Notes: generated by a model not told the origin, from the sequence alone. 64,000 nt of DNA from Pempheris klunzingeri (GCF_042242105.1 NC_092026.1:15490691-15554690); one strand, 5' to 3'; positions 1 to 12,850 are shown, numbered from the stretch's first letter. Numbers and translations are program-made.

Positions 1-2340
1 TAAAGAGGAGATTAGTCGCTGTCAGGGCGCTGGCTGGATGTGAGTACAGAGAATGAAGAGGCATTAAAGCCAGACAAAGCTGGGCTACACTGGCCTGACG
101 CCACTTCCTCTACTGCACGTGTGCGCACACACACATACACACACACTCAAACATACACCCACCCACTCATACAAAACCTGCAAGCAAGCAAATGCTTGCA
201 CAGGGTTAGCAATTAATGAGGGCTTGGGGCACCGAAATGCCCTTTAAAGTTTAAAAAATGCTTATGAAATAAAAACTGTCAGAGAAAGAGAAAAGATAGC
301 GTCCCCTCCCGTTGTTGATTGTGCTTTTTTTTTTTTTTGCTTTCCACCCTCTTCATATTTAATTGGTTGAGCAGTCATGACTGTCCACTTAAGGTAATTT
401 TTTACAGTGCATTTGGGGCTAGAGGAATGGCAGTGTTTTTCGCCAGAAAACAGTCAAGGACACAGCCTGAAGCAAAGAAGTACACTGATACCGTGCAGTC
501 TGCAACAGACCCAACACAAACCGCCACGTCAGCAAAATGAAACAACCAACAGGGTAAAAAAGCCAAACAATGGCACCAAGCAGGGTGGGGTGGCTTGGGA
601 CTAAGACAAGTAAAAAAAAAAAAAAACACTTTCACTGGGAAAAGTTAAAACAAATCTTATATGTTCATTTCAGCTTTTATTTGTCGCTATGGAGCGCTAA
701 AACAAAAAGGACCAAAGCTTGAAAAAATTTTTTTAAAAAAGGATCACGGAGAGGAAAAATGCCCCCTGCAAAACCATTCATTTCACACCCAGCTGAAACT
801 ATCTCTCTCTGCCACTGTGTGAAAAATCTGCATGAATTAGTCCTCTGCCATATCCAAAGAACACAGGCAGTAAAATAGAGCAAAGTGAGAATTGTTCTCA
901 TCAAGGTGAGAAGTAATGAATGGATGTTTGACCACCGCAATCTGTCTTGTTTTCACTTCACAGCTCCAAAAGTACTGTGGGACATGATGGCCCTCTCTCA
1001 GTGGCATTTGTAATTATGCCAGGCCTGCTTACACATAAGGGTTCATAAACGCTAACGGCATGTGAGAACAAAGAGCGGCTGTCAGGCTGCAGCAGCCAGT
1101 CCTCCAACGCCCGCTCGGTCAACAAAACACACACAACGCACACGTGCTGCAAAACCACAAGGGCACGCAAAGTCACTCTTACATTCATGCATTCAAAATA
1201 AAAACACTACCAGCTTTTTGCAGTGAAATAGATGGAGTGAGCAGGTAAATAGGTCTAAAAGCTCTGGGACCTAATGTGTTTGTCCTGCTCAGTCCACTGC
1301 AAATAAGAGACCGACGATGAGCACACAGGGATTTATTTACTCATTCATCTACGAAGTTCCACCTAAAGTTGTTTTTTTCACATGTAAATATGACATCATA
1401 CCCTGATTCTAATAATGTACTCTGCTCAGTTTCTTGCAGACATTAAATACATCGTTTGCTCTTCTAGGAGGTGGGATTAGATTTTCTTTTATATTCTTTC
1501 TTATGTCTCACTAGTATCTGATGCATTATACTGCTCATTCATATTTGTACTGACTAAAATGTGTCTGTGGCTTCAAAGGCCTGGTCAAATACATACTCTT
1601 GCTTACTTTTTTTTTTAATATTAAATATGAATCATATGCGTAATGTGAATGGTGTCGCCCATAGCGACACTGCCGGTAACTTTTGGTTTCATCGACTCTG
1701 TTTCCAGACACAGCGGGCAGTTGTACAGCACCTGCTTGGCACCACAGCAGACAGGAAAAGTTCGCAAACACAAAAGAAGAAAGGAACAACTGTTTGCCAT
1801 AATATGTTCTACAGCTGTAATAAGATATTTACTGGTTTAAATTCTATTTTTTCCAGCGTTAGACTGCATTTTATTGAGACAACATTTTATAAGGGCTAAG
1901 TGTTTCTACCACATTTAGGTATTGGTACTGAAGCTCATATCGTGTGTGCACTAGTATAAGAAAATCTCAGGTGAAACCGAGCAGTTTTTAGTTTTTTCAC
2001 TGTTAAAATATTCAGTTTCAATGGCAATTCAATTGCTTATGAACTGGCTACATGAGTTTTTTAGCATTTGTTACACATGTTGCAGAAATGTGTTTTGCAC
2101 AAACATGCAGTGACAAACAAGAAGGGGGAAAAGAAACTCTCCTGTCCCTCTCCCACTCCCCCACCCACTCGCTCTCCCCTCTCCTCACACACTCCAAGCT
2201 AATTGGGAGTCGCCCCTCGCTGACCTCCTCTCATGCACAGAAAGAGTCATCGCCATGACAGCAGAGTCTTGCTCATTATCCCCAACAAGGGTCGGCCTTG
2301 TTAGAGCCCCAAACTGCCAGAACGCACCTGGCTGACATCA
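1..2340. other. non-genic stretch with no recognised gene
   Basis: I see no coding exon here on either strand. Open frames are short and start or stop in low-complexity DNA. There is an impure CA tract near 124-160 and T- and A-runs near 326-339 and 613-627. Stretches such as 740-950 are moderately complex, non-repetitive sequence, and could be conserved non-coding DNA, but that needs an alignment to decide. On human 8q, ZFHX4 and PEX2 lie on this side of PKIA (recalled), so distal regulatory DNA would not be a surprise. Confidence 0.5.
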
Positions 2341-2420
2341 CAGCAAACCCAGAGTCCACGTTGCCACGGCAACCACAACTTGGCAACCGCAACTTGGCAA
2401 CGTCCCACTCCACGGGGGAT
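2341..2420. promoter_or_regulatory. RFX-type X-box with two tandem half-sites
   Basis: Positions 2360-2373 read GTTGCC-AC-GGCAAC, a perfect inverted repeat with a 2-nt spacer that fits the RFX-family X-box consensus (GTNRCC, 0-3 nt, RGYAAC). Two further GGCAAC half-sites follow within 30 nt in a short tandem repeat (2382-2402). No gene start is visible beside it, so a distal enhancer is as likely as a promoter. The motif match is seen; the binding is inferred. Confidence 0.4.
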
Positions 2421-5400
2421 TGATTGGGTGAGCAATGCAGTGAGAGGTGGATTAGAAGGAGTATTATTGTCTCCCCCGGTGCGGAGGGACATGCGGGGTC
2501 TGAGCTCTGCCAGACACTAAGAGGATGGTGGACTCACTGAAACAATGATGACAGCCCTGGCCTGAACTTGGCCTGAATGAAAGATGCCTCTCATTTATCC
2601 ATTACTCATTAATTTGCTAATGTGCTGCAGTGATTAAAAAGTAGCGTGGTGGTCTTTTGGATGAGCAGGCTGTGGCTTATTTCCTTTATTTTCTGATTGC
2701 TGACCAGAACTTAACGACTGAGCGCGGTGGGAGAGACGTGTCTGTCTAATGCACAGCCCAGTAGGTGCTACAGTAAATATAGGCGGAAAGCTATTCTGCG
2801 GGGAGAGTTTTCCAGCTACAGAGTACACACTCAGGCATCGAGTGAAATGAACAAAACTCAAGTGACAAAATGATGTGTCTGACAAACAACCATTACCCTC
2901 TGTAAAGCTCCTGCTGTGCTCCTCTCTCCGGTTAGGGCAGAGGAGAGGAGGGGAAACCAGAAAACCACTCAGACAACGAGACAGGGAGGCAAAGTGCAGC
3001 TGTTATTTTTCCTCATCCATTAGTGAAGCGGCCAGACCCACAAGTGGAAGCTGCAGAGAGAGGAAATGGTCAGAGGTCATCCTGTCACCTGACTGTTGCA
3101 GCTGATCGGTGCTGCGGGTATCAATCAATACACTGTGGACACGGCGCGGGCCAACGCTGGTAGACCTCCGTCACTGACATCATTTACATGCACTCAGGTT
3201 TTGGTTCTTCTCCTGGTTAATCAGCTGGTTTCTCTTCATTCTAAATGCATGAAGTGTTGCGCTCTGTAAGAAGCGAGGCGCTGAGGGAGGGTGTGGAGGT
3301 CGGATTGGTGGACAGGTGTGTAGTGACTTTGATGCCTGACTACAATGACCAGAGTTCATATACAGTGACAGACCTGCAGGTGACGTTCTCTTTAGCCTCG
3401 TGTTTCCTAAACCAAACGTTCACCAGAGTTTATTTACCATAACCGGGTAACCTTCCCAGCTCTGTAGTTGCCCTTCTTGCCTGTGAAGCCATCGCATACT
3501 CAACGGCTGACAAACATTGAGATCATTCTTTGATGCTTTATTGGAAGTGCGAGGGTTTGCACACTAGTCTGAGCGAACTGCATCAAGTTTGCTTTACTGT
3601 ATATACATTTCTACTTTCCAACATCCTGTTTCTGGTCAGATTATTGAGATAAACTGTTGCACATTTGCAAAACAAACATTGAAACCATTTTTTTCCACTC
3701 GTCATTCATTTCATGACTTTGTGAGGCATTGACCTGCATAAGCGGACCTCCCAATAACCCTGTGAAGGACGAGCGTGCATAGTTTGTACGGTGCAGTTTA
3801 GACAGGAGAGCATCTCTGGAGTCTGACGGCTGCCTCAACAACCTATTTTAAAACAAGTACTTAGACACAGTTAGGAATGATATTGGAATACATTCAAGTT
3901 AACCTTTTGAATCTTACTGTTTCGGCTTGTAAATTTTTTACAGACTTCTGGCATCAGTCACTACATGTCTCAAACATGGGCTCCAGACCTCATCCCTCCG
4001 CTCTGTTGAAGCTCTGATTTAAACTCTGATTTGGTTTGTGCACAGAGATTCTCTCGTTCTTATTCTTTCAGACGGATTTATGGACAACTGAACGCAAGTA
4101 ATAGACTTTGACAAACTGAGCTAAGGCACTGATAAGACAAAACTAGGCTATCAACTGCAAATATGTTGATTTTCAATTGTGAGTGATGAGGGGACGTAAT
4201 TAGATAATAGTACAAAACAGAAGTGAAACTAAAACAACATCCTACATTAATACTCAAAATATCTGAATGTTTCTGACTGCTGACCCCGCACACACACACG
4301 ATTCCGACTGTGGGGAGTTTATATAACAGGGAGACCATATGTAAGGCCCAACAAACAGGGTTGCACAAACTGAATGCCATTATTCAGTATCATGCATTAC
4401 TGTGGTGGTAGCAGTAAATGAGATCTAGCTCTAAAATGATGTACATGACATTAGACTGCAACAACTGACTTAGCATCTAACACAGGGTCGGTCGCTTATA
4501 ACAAGCCAGCACTAATACCACCTGTAAATTCCATCTTGGTTGCCAATGTGTTTTTTTTTTTTTAAATGGCATTTTGTTTTAATATAACGCTTCGTGCCAC
4601 AGCACAGTGGTTTAAAGTGGATTTGTTCTGCAAGTGTTGTTTCATTTCCCTTTTTTGTTGTTTTTTTTCTTTCTTTTTGTCACACTCTTTCATGTCATTT
4701 CATTATTCTACCATCACAATTACTTCTCGCTCGTTCTGCATCACAAGTAAATCTGGGCCGCGATGATGTCCTACTGTGATTCTGCTATAAACGGTTCAAA
4801 GAAAAGAGAGGTTGTTGACCAGGCAACCTATGTTCCCCATCTACTGATAAAAAGAGGTGGTGGTGGGGGGTGGGGGGTTTGCCAGCTGTGATATGAATCA
4901 GATGCTGCCATGATTGGAAAACAATGATCTGGCAACACACAGTCTCGCTCTCTCTCCCTCCTCTCTCCTTGTGTCTCTCTTTGTGAACAAGGTTATCAGC
5001 AGAGATTATCGGGTTAGGACAATGGATGGCTGATTCACATAGGTAGCGAAGGGGTTTGGCACCAGACGTATCTCGCCTCGCCATTGTCAACTTATCTCAC
5101 ACAGAGCTGCGGCTGGTTTGAAAAAATGAAATAAAATGAGGACTTCAGTGCAAAGTGGAAGTATTAACATAATCACAGTTAGACGCAGTGATATAGTCAC
5201 ACTAACATGAGCATCGAGAATTCCCCAGTTAAACATTGCTGCCTCTGTGTACCGTAATCGTACATGAAGTCTACAGGGGTTAGCACTCAAACAACTTTAA
5301 CTTTGAAGTTACTAAAGCATGTTAATGTTGCTACATAAGTGGGTCATATGATGTTTCATACTAATTAAGTATTTGTCAACCCCCTATATACTGTACTTTA

Positions 5401-6540
5401 TATAGAGGACAGTAGTATCCCCGACGCCTGGTCTCAAATAGTGCAGATTGTTCTTCCTCATTGCAGTTTGTTATGATTCTTAACATTGTGCTCCTTGAGG
5501 AAATGAATAATTTAACAGTTTTTGGACGGATGCGTCTACAGTTTAGGCACAGACGATCTAACCGCCTCCAATTTTGTCTTATTGTCACATAACACTTTGA
5601 ATCCTCAGACATTAACGGGCTAATTACCACACCTTTTTATCGATGACAAACACTGCTAACTCACATGCAGCCTAATTAAGATTCACCTTTGCAGCAGTGG
5701 TTGTAATTAGGCTACTGCAATGGTGAGGATTGTTCTAGGAGAGTGCAATGTGGGTCTATTTTTCATAATTTTGGCCGCCCTGTCTGTTGGTAATAACACT
5801 GAGGTAACGGCTGAGATCTGGGAAACATGGTGACATTTCTAAAAACAATCCCAATGGGCAAGAAAGCAGTCAGATCTTGATTAAAGTCTGACCCACGACT
5901 ATTGCCGTAGATGTGCGCTCATGCAGTTTTTGTGTGTATTGATGGATTAATGCACACATTAATACACTCCCCTACAGTTTTACCTCCTGTATGCCGCTCC
6001 TGTTTATTGCCCAATTGGACTTTTGTTGCAGCGATCCTGCTATGTTGCCAGATCTCAGTAGGTAAAATGTAGAATGTTGTCATAAGTGATAAGGAATGAT
6101 GGGCAGAGCGAAGAACACAAGAGCCAAGTTGTAATAAACCAGGAAAATCCTTTGTTATTGAATGTCTTCATTACTTTGTCGACCCCCTCTACATTACAGT
6201 CTTATGAGCTGAACTATCTCCAATCCAATTAAATGTGAGTCTAGACCGAGAGATCCATAGATACTAAATATTTGGACTGTAGGTGTTGTGCACACACTCT
6301 GATCCGTCTGAGCGGGAGGTTATCGAAAGTTTGCCCACATTACATGTATCATCTTCTTAATATAAAAACTTAATGAAGCCTGTTGAGGCTGCAGCAGCCG
6401 GGGAGAGTCTTGAAGAGGGATGATAACACACTCTTAACACTTCTCTGAACCGTGGAGGAGTGCATCACTTTTCAGACTTTTCACCAAGAACATAGCTGAA
6501 GGGTCACTCCTCTATCCAACACGAATTAAGCAGAGGAATG
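2421..6540. other. non-genic stretch, possible conserved non-coding DNA
   Basis: No exon could be supported. The sequence is mostly unique and AT-rich, with clusters of homeodomain-type TAAT/ATTA motifs, for example near 2605-2640, 5660-5715 and the inverted pair ATTAAT-gcacac-ATTAAT at about 5946-5963. A T-run and a CT-rich patch (4550-4562, 4650-4670, 4945-4985) are simple sequence. Nothing here resembles a known teleost transposon that I recognise. Confidence 0.4.
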
Positions 6541-6563
6541 GAGAGAGAGAGAGAGAGAGAGAG
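6541..6563. repeat. (GA)n microsatellite
   Basis: An uninterrupted run of about eleven GA units, followed by a G-rich patch. Confidence 0.9.
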
Positions 6564-7184
6564 GGCTTGGGGGGGGAGGGATATGAGGGAGGAGTGCTCT
6601 ATTACACCCCAGCTTAGCAGGTGAGCGTACTCTGAAGACTTCTGGGGTTCCCGTAATGCTGCTCGGTGTGTTGCAGGAGCGTTTGGGAGAAGAAGCTCTT
6701 TGATCAGTTTAATGTTGTGTGTTTAGAGCTCTGCTTCGAGATGTCGCAAATCTGGCTTACTGCAGACGGCAGACTCAAGCTGTCTGCGCGCACTGTGGCA
6801 GACCACATGAATATCGCAGACAAGCGGAGTCGTAATTGTGATCATGGTCGCGTCAGAGTCACAACATGAGAAAAGAGCTTGTATGAAGACACTGATGATA
6901 TCTGTTTAGGATTATGGGACAAATACGCTTCAACATAAAACCCCCTGGAGCGGTCACAGGATGCTTATATTTGGGCTTTGTTCTTATAGTATGGGATTTA
7001 TTTTTCTTTTTAAGTCTCTAAAAACTACTCCAATAAATCAGGTCGAGAAGATAACTTCACTCAGAACACGCTGCCTCACTTTAAAGGGAGAGTCTGTGAA
7101 ATGTGGTTGAAGTCACTTCCATGTTTTTTTGCCCCTCATGATGTGAAGATCAAAACCACTCAAATACATTTGAATGTGAAGTCG

Positions 7185-7240
7185 TCATCGCGTTGACGTC
7201 ACCAATGTAACCGGCTTAGACTCCAAGATGGCCAAGAAAT
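7185..7240. promoter_or_regulatory. CRE + CCAAT + YY1-like motif cluster
   Basis: A palindromic cAMP response element TGACGTCA (7194-7201) directly abuts CCAAT (7202-7206), and a YY1-like CAAGATGGCC follows at 7224-7233. This is the composition of a core promoter, but no downstream exon, CpG island or open frame supports a gene. It may belong to an old dispersed repeat. Motifs are seen; function is inference. Confidence 0.3.
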
Positions 7241-7896
7241 AATCCCACACATAACCCTCCGTTAACCCGCAAGTTTTTTGCAGATTAAAAAAAAAAAAAA
7301 CAAGATACTGAGTGTTAATTAGTGAGCTATTTTGAGTCTGTATGCTGAGTTAAGCTAGGCAAGCTGCTAGCTGTAGTGTCGCATTTAAAACGCACATTAG
7401 AATGGTGTTGGTCTTCTTGTCAGCAAGAAAGCAAATAAGCACATCCCTGAAAACGCTGAACAATTCCTTTAGGGGGTCCCGTGGGGAAAAGGTTGGGAAT
7501 CAGTGTTGAGAGTGAAGTCGGTACAAGCACTAGCACCACCAGAACCGCTGCCTTCAAACACGGCAGCTACATACTATCAAGGACAAATTGCTACCATTGG
7601 TGTTGAACAGGAGCTGAGGGACCCTCCGCTGGTCTAGTGGGTGGTTAAAGGTTAAAAGACAGACGAGCCAGCATCACTCCTCCACCATCCACCTCGGTAA
7701 GTGTGAACACACGGCAGAGTCACTTCAGCGCTGCCATAGCTACTGATCTTTGTCCTGTTTTTCCCCTCAAACCTAATGGAAAACATCTGCCATGACATAC
7801 TGTACATGCACAAATACGACGGTCAATCTGACACAAGCAGCCTGCTTAACCAACTTAATAAGTCATTTGGCTGTCAGACACAATCTGCTCCACTGG

Positions 7897-7897
<1 letters not shown>

Positions 7898-7941
<44 letters not shown>
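7898..7941. repeat. (CT)n microsatellite
   Basis: About 21 CT units. Open frames crossing it on both strands are only translations of the dinucleotide repeat. Confidence 0.95.
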
Positions 7942-7942
<1 letters not shown>

Positions 7943-8694
7943 CTTCCCCCAATCACCCCAACGTCCATCACATTAAACTTCTTATTAGGCCTGGGTAGCT
8001 CCTCCATCTTGGGAGTGATCTGTGATCTACAGCACCACAGCCCATAAGAGGAAACACAGGAATTAACTTTTAAATGAGGCATTGCAAACTGCCGTGTGAG
8101 GGGTGAAATCTGAGGGCCTTCGTTTTTGTTTTTTTTGCCAGGTCACAGGGCACAGAGATCCACAATTAACATCATGATGCTTCTGTGTGGCAACAGTCAT
8201 TTGGCAAAGCCATGAATGAGATTACTCCACGGTGGGGAGGAGGAAGAGCCTGGAGCCCATCAGAAACACAATGTGGTTGTGTTTAGTGATCAACATGGAG
8301 CCAGTGAGGCGGGCAGGCCGGAGCTGGAGCTGGAGCGCACGGGCAGCAAGGTGCTCTTCATCCGCTTCACATGCCTGGTGGCGGCTGAGGGGAACACATA
8401 TTCTGATCGTCCCAGCATCACCAAGGCGAAGGCAGCACAAAGGCGGCAGCTGTCACATGTGATAATCTCGCGAATATCGCTCGATTTTTCGGTCAATCTG
8501 AAAGTAATGCCGTTTTCGCATCTGCCAAACACCCCCTCCTCTTCCTCTTCCTCCTCCTCTCCCTCTCCCGACCCCCACACACCCCGGCCTCGCTTGGATG
8601 GATGGACGGCGAGCTGAAATGGGGATGGGGGAGGAAGGGGGGGTTTCCATTTTCAGTCCAGGCGCACCACAGCCCTTTAGCGCATCATAATAAA

Positions 8695-8716
8695 ACACAC
8701 ACACACACACACACAA
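8695..8716. repeat. (CA)n microsatellite
   Basis: About ten CA units within the GC-rich tract. Confidence 0.85.
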
Positions 8717-9189
8717 TCCACACCACGCCTCGGAATAAACTGACACAAAATAGCAAGGAAACATCTGGCGCACACTCTGCACAAAAACACAGCAGCCAGC
8801 CATATTCCCAGCAGGCTGTCACATTCTAGCGTTTTTCAAGCATTTGCACAGAAGGGAGGTGTGAGCCGAGCGGAATGAGGAAACTGGAATGACATTGCGC
8901 CTGCTTACTGTAAAATAAATTCCCTCGGGGGATGGAGAGTCTCCTTTTTTCCCTCTCGACTCCCCTCCTTTCCGACGTGCGAATTCCCCGAAATTCAGAC
9001 CATGCAAAACAGGTAGTCAGTCATCCCACCCTGCGAAGTATTTTGGTCCAGCGCGGCGTTTGAAGGGAGAAGGCAGCGGCAGCATCCGGGAGGAGAGAGC
9101 CAGCTGTGGGGAGGAAATGAGGAAGGAAGGAAGGAGCGGCCGGGCCGGAGCGCTGCGCACAGGAGAGGAGGAAGGGAGAGCGGCAGAGG

Positions 9190-9190
9190 T

Positions 9191-9224
<34 letters not shown>
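9190..9224. repeat. (CT)n microsatellite
   Basis: About 17 CT units at the edge of the GC-rich tract. Confidence 0.9.
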
Positions 9225-9229
<5 letters not shown>

Positions 9230-9240
9230 CACAATACAAC

Positions 9241-11060
9241 ATCCCCCTATCCCTGCCAGACAGACTGACAGACGACTTGGGTACCAGTGTCAGCAGCGAC
9301 ACCCACCGGTGATGAGAGGAGTTACAGTATGGAGAGTCATTAATGCCACAGCGAGGCAGCAGCAGCTGATGTTCAGTATGTTGCTGCAGATGCATGAGGA
9401 CAACTTCAAATCTCACTAATAAACATCTGAAATCACAGTAGGTTAGACCTCCTGGCAGACAGAAATCATGCCAAAGTGATTTTTAAATGTATTATCTCCA
9501 CCAAGCCTGATCACGCGTTTGCGTGCGTGTCCGAGGCTAATCCCGCTCACTACTGGACCGATCAGCCCAATATGTTTGTGTACATTTGAGCCTTTTTGCT
9601 AAACGGTCTCTCGTGGTTGGGGTGGCTCAAAATATTTGAAACACCTATTTTAGTAACTGTTGACTGACTGCTGACTCATCACTGTTCCTAACCGCCCGGC
9701 AGAGGCCGCAAGTCATCAACAGCTGCTTCAGTTTGACATCCCAGAGCAAAAGGCAAACCTTACCTCGTCTGTTGCAGGCCACATTTTGGCTCAAAAATTT
9801 GTCATCTATTAAAGAGTTTGGTCTCATTCTGAAGCATCGGCAGATTAATTCCACAGACAATATGTTACAAATACGACCTTAATAAATGCCCGGTTCTGTG
9901 GTCTTCACTGCTATCTTGACTGTAAAAGAGCCACTGTTAACAGGTGTTGTGCCCCAGCAGTTAATATTTCATGCCCTCTGCAGTTGGAGTTAGGTTTAAG
10001 TTAGGTCAGTATCAGCCAGGAGATCAGCTTGTGGGGACTTTTCTAGTTTTCAATATTTTTGTTGTTATTGAAAGGAAGAAATAAAGGTCTTTTATATCTA
10101 CCAGGCTCCCAGGCTTTGGTGTTACCAAAAGCAGTGCCCCTGTATCCCTGTTATCTGTTTAGATACCTTTTGGGTGGCAGACAAAGTCAACAGTTTCCAG
10201 CGAATCTCTCCTTCTTAACACCCCTGATGGATGTGTGAGTTTTCAAAATGAACCATGCCATAACCTCTGACTTCTCTGCTTTCTTCACATACTCCACCCC
10301 AGTCAGGGTCCCAACCAAGCCTCTTTGTTAAACTGGCTAGAACAGAGCACATAATACATGCACAGACACACATCTCACCAAGACAAAGCCTTTACTACAG
10401 GGAGTTAGAGCACGAATGGAGACTGGAAAAAGTTTGTAACCCAGTTGAACTGAGCTCTGCATATCCTCTGACTCCTTTCTATCTCTGGCTTCTATCTATA
10501 TTTGTCTCCCTCTCTTTCTGTGTCTCTTTCTTTCAGTTCCTCTTTGTCTAACATTTCTTTGTTCAGTCAACTGTAAGCTCTTTCGAAATGCCACAGTCAG
10601 TGGCATCAATGGCTAAGCTAAATCTTGCACACGTTGTTCTAGCATGCACTGTTTGCTTCATTGCACAAGAAATGACTTTGGATGTTCACATTATCTGCAG
10701 CCAAAATGTCATACTTCATCGGTGGAAGAAGTATGACTATATCCAGTACATGAGCACGTGCACGTATTTATGGTGTACCAAAGCACGCTTTAAAAAGACT
10801 TTTGATGTGTTCTGTGAATATGAGTATGCTCCCCTCGCACTGTTTCCTGCAGTATAGTCCATTGCAGCTATTCTTATCTATAGCCTATCCTCCACTGCTC
10901 TAATGACCTGACATCTCCACGGGGATCATTAAAGTTTCATCTGACCTAATCTAAAAATTGAAGCCCCCTAAAGCAAGGCACTTGTCTGCTCCAGTGAAGC
11001 TGCTCAGTGTCCATCAGTCGGAAATGTGGTTGTGCAGAGAAGCTTCTCGCAGGTGTCAGT

Positions 11061-11091
<31 letters not shown>

Positions 11092-12660
11092 GCACGATGC
11101 TGCGGGGAGGACTACATGCTCATTTAAACCTATGCTAACACAAAAGAATATGGCAACCCGTGGGCGCTGGATTGAAAGCAGAGGGTGGTGATGAGACAGC
11201 GGTGATTATGCAGCAGTGGTACGTTGGCAACAAAAACAAACATGGCATCCACCTACCACACTGGTGCATGGTGATATCATGGGGGAGACAGAGAGAGTCC
11301 GTGGAGTGCTACCTGAGGAGGTAAGAACCAAAGATGTAAAGCTCTTTGCAAATTTTCTTTAAAGACCCAATCTGTCATTTCTGAAACATAAATATACCTA
11401 CATAGGATTTGAAAGTGTGGTTTATAGACCCATTTACATCTGGCGTTACTATGTGATCCCTATCTGGATGGGCATCTGGGTAATGACATCTTATCACAGG
11501 GCTTTCAATGGTTGTAGAGTAGTCTGGCCAAAAAAGGTCAAGGAAGCTGGTAGGCAGGCAGACTCAGCAGACTTCTTGTGCACAAAAGTGGTGATTTTAT
11601 TTTACAGTGCCTCGCCATTAAGTGCAACTTAAAATACAAAATGATTTACAATGAAACAATTCCAAAATTAAATTGTAGCTATTCAAAAAAAAAAACCTTG
11701 TCACACCATGCAGCACAGCCCTCACCTCTCTCTTGAGGCAGCCAAATCTCTCCTCCTTATATAGGCCGTTCAATTCACACCTTGCTCACTTCAGCTCTAC
11801 CATTCTGCAGCATGGTGGCCTGTTCTGTACCCTGAATGCAAACATATCTGCAAATATCATCCTTGTACACACTACAAACTTCTAGGCGTTTCTAAATATT
11901 TCCCTGCAAGCTAAACAAGTGAAATCAATACTAGTTGATGCGTTTTAATACCAAAAGAAACATTTATCAAAAGGAAAAAAAAACCTCCACTTGGTCTGAC
12001 CCAATGATGTCACTCTGAGTACTGGGCCTGCCTCCTCTCAACCACTACTCCCACATGGTGAGCTACAAAGGTAAGTATGAACAAAGGAGCAAACAATTGG
12101 ACCACATTTGACCTGTAACTTAATAAAAGATAACTGAACTAATGACTGTTTTACTTTAATCCTTCCTGTGATGGATGTAAACTGTAACATAATACTAACA
12201 CAAACAAACCCAGGATAGTATGTGCTTCAATGTTACGCTATGGCCTAGTTGGATTAAAGCAAAATCCACATAGGGAAAGCAGTATGTAGCATGAAAGTGC
12301 CCAGGGACAAGTGGTGAGGAGAAATGAGCGTTCTCACCCACTTTGTCACGCTGGTATTGATAAGTATTGCATATCAATATTATTGCGCTGATGTGGTGAC
12401 ACCCTGGAGAGAACTGTTCACATCCTGAGTAAAACCATCAAGTTATTCTAATTTATGTAATTTACCTCATGTATGTAACATGACTTCTAATGCAACTTGC
12501 ATCATATATGTAATGTATACAACATAACTGCACGTGTGTCACAGAATAAACTTCGTTTCTGTACTTATTTTAATCTAAAACCATGATTTTTTTGCAAATG
12601 CTAACTTTACGGTACATACATAATGGATCTTATTCAAATATGTGGTTTTGAGTCACTGGA
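9241..12660. other. non-genic stretch with degenerate repeats
   Basis: No exon was found. 10,850-10,950 resembles the 3' tail of a teleost retroelement, ending in a gggatcattaaagt-type motif; a similar tail is seen at 39,620-39,660. 9,485-9,590 may be another old dispersed repeat. A TATA-like TTATATAGG sits near 11,757 without any supporting exon. The 10,588-10,857 open frame encodes no recognisable domain. Confidence 0.4.
11063..11091. repeat. (TG)n microsatellite
   Basis: About 14 TG/GT units. Confidence 0.9.
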
Positions 12661-12667
12661 ATTCATC

Positions 12668-12850
12668 CCGGTAGCGTTGTGGTGCAGTGGGTAGCACTGC
12701 TTCCTCACAGCAAGAAGGTTCCACGTTCGGATCTGTTTGCAGTTTGGATATGGGGCCTTTCGGGGGGGGGGGGGGGGGGGGGGGGCAGCTTCCTCCCACA
12801 GTTAAGTGGTGACTCTAAATTCTTATCTATTGCCACCATGAGGTTCACGT
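12668..12850 (+). repeat. degenerate tRNA-derived SINE-like repeat
   Basis: The left part looks tRNA-like, with a Pol III A box TGGTGCAGTGG at 12680-12690 and a B box ACGTTCGGATC at 12723-12733 (consensus GGTTCGANTCC). The right part (12785-12825) has the 'cttcctcccacag...ggtgactctaaatt' tail that I recognise from a very common teleost dispersed repeat. A run of 24 G at 12762-12785 replaces the usual body. It is a decayed copy and not a functional tRNA. Confidence 0.65.
12762..12785. repeat. poly(G) run of 24
   Basis: An uninterrupted G homopolymer inside the SINE-like repeat. Its length may be unreliable in the assembly. Confidence 0.9.

Larger units (their letters stand above)
8210..9240. 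other. CpG- and GC-rich tract, candidate promoter or enhancer, gene unknown
   Basis: GC content and CpG density rise clearly above the flanks, for example 8260-8500, 8575-8640 and 9045-9195, which carries a NotI-like GCGGCCG and purine-rich GGA repeats. A block around 8450-8530 is unique-looking sequence, with a CACATG and several CpGs. A 133-codon + strand frame (8216-8617) has no recognisable domain and ends in a serine run from a CT-rich repeat, so I do not call it a gene. The tract could be the promoter of a gene lying to the left on either strand, or of a non-coding RNA. Confidence 0.3.

Noticed and set aside
8216..8617. 133-codon + strand frame in the CpG-rich tract
   Set aside because: No domain or family was recognised, the C-terminus is a serine run from a CT repeat, and overlapping frames of similar size exist on both strands.
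12668..12760. Possible tRNA gene
   Set aside because: The A and B boxes are degenerate, no cloverleaf with a full acceptor stem can be formed, and a SINE tail follows. It is a tRNA-derived repeat, not a tRNA.
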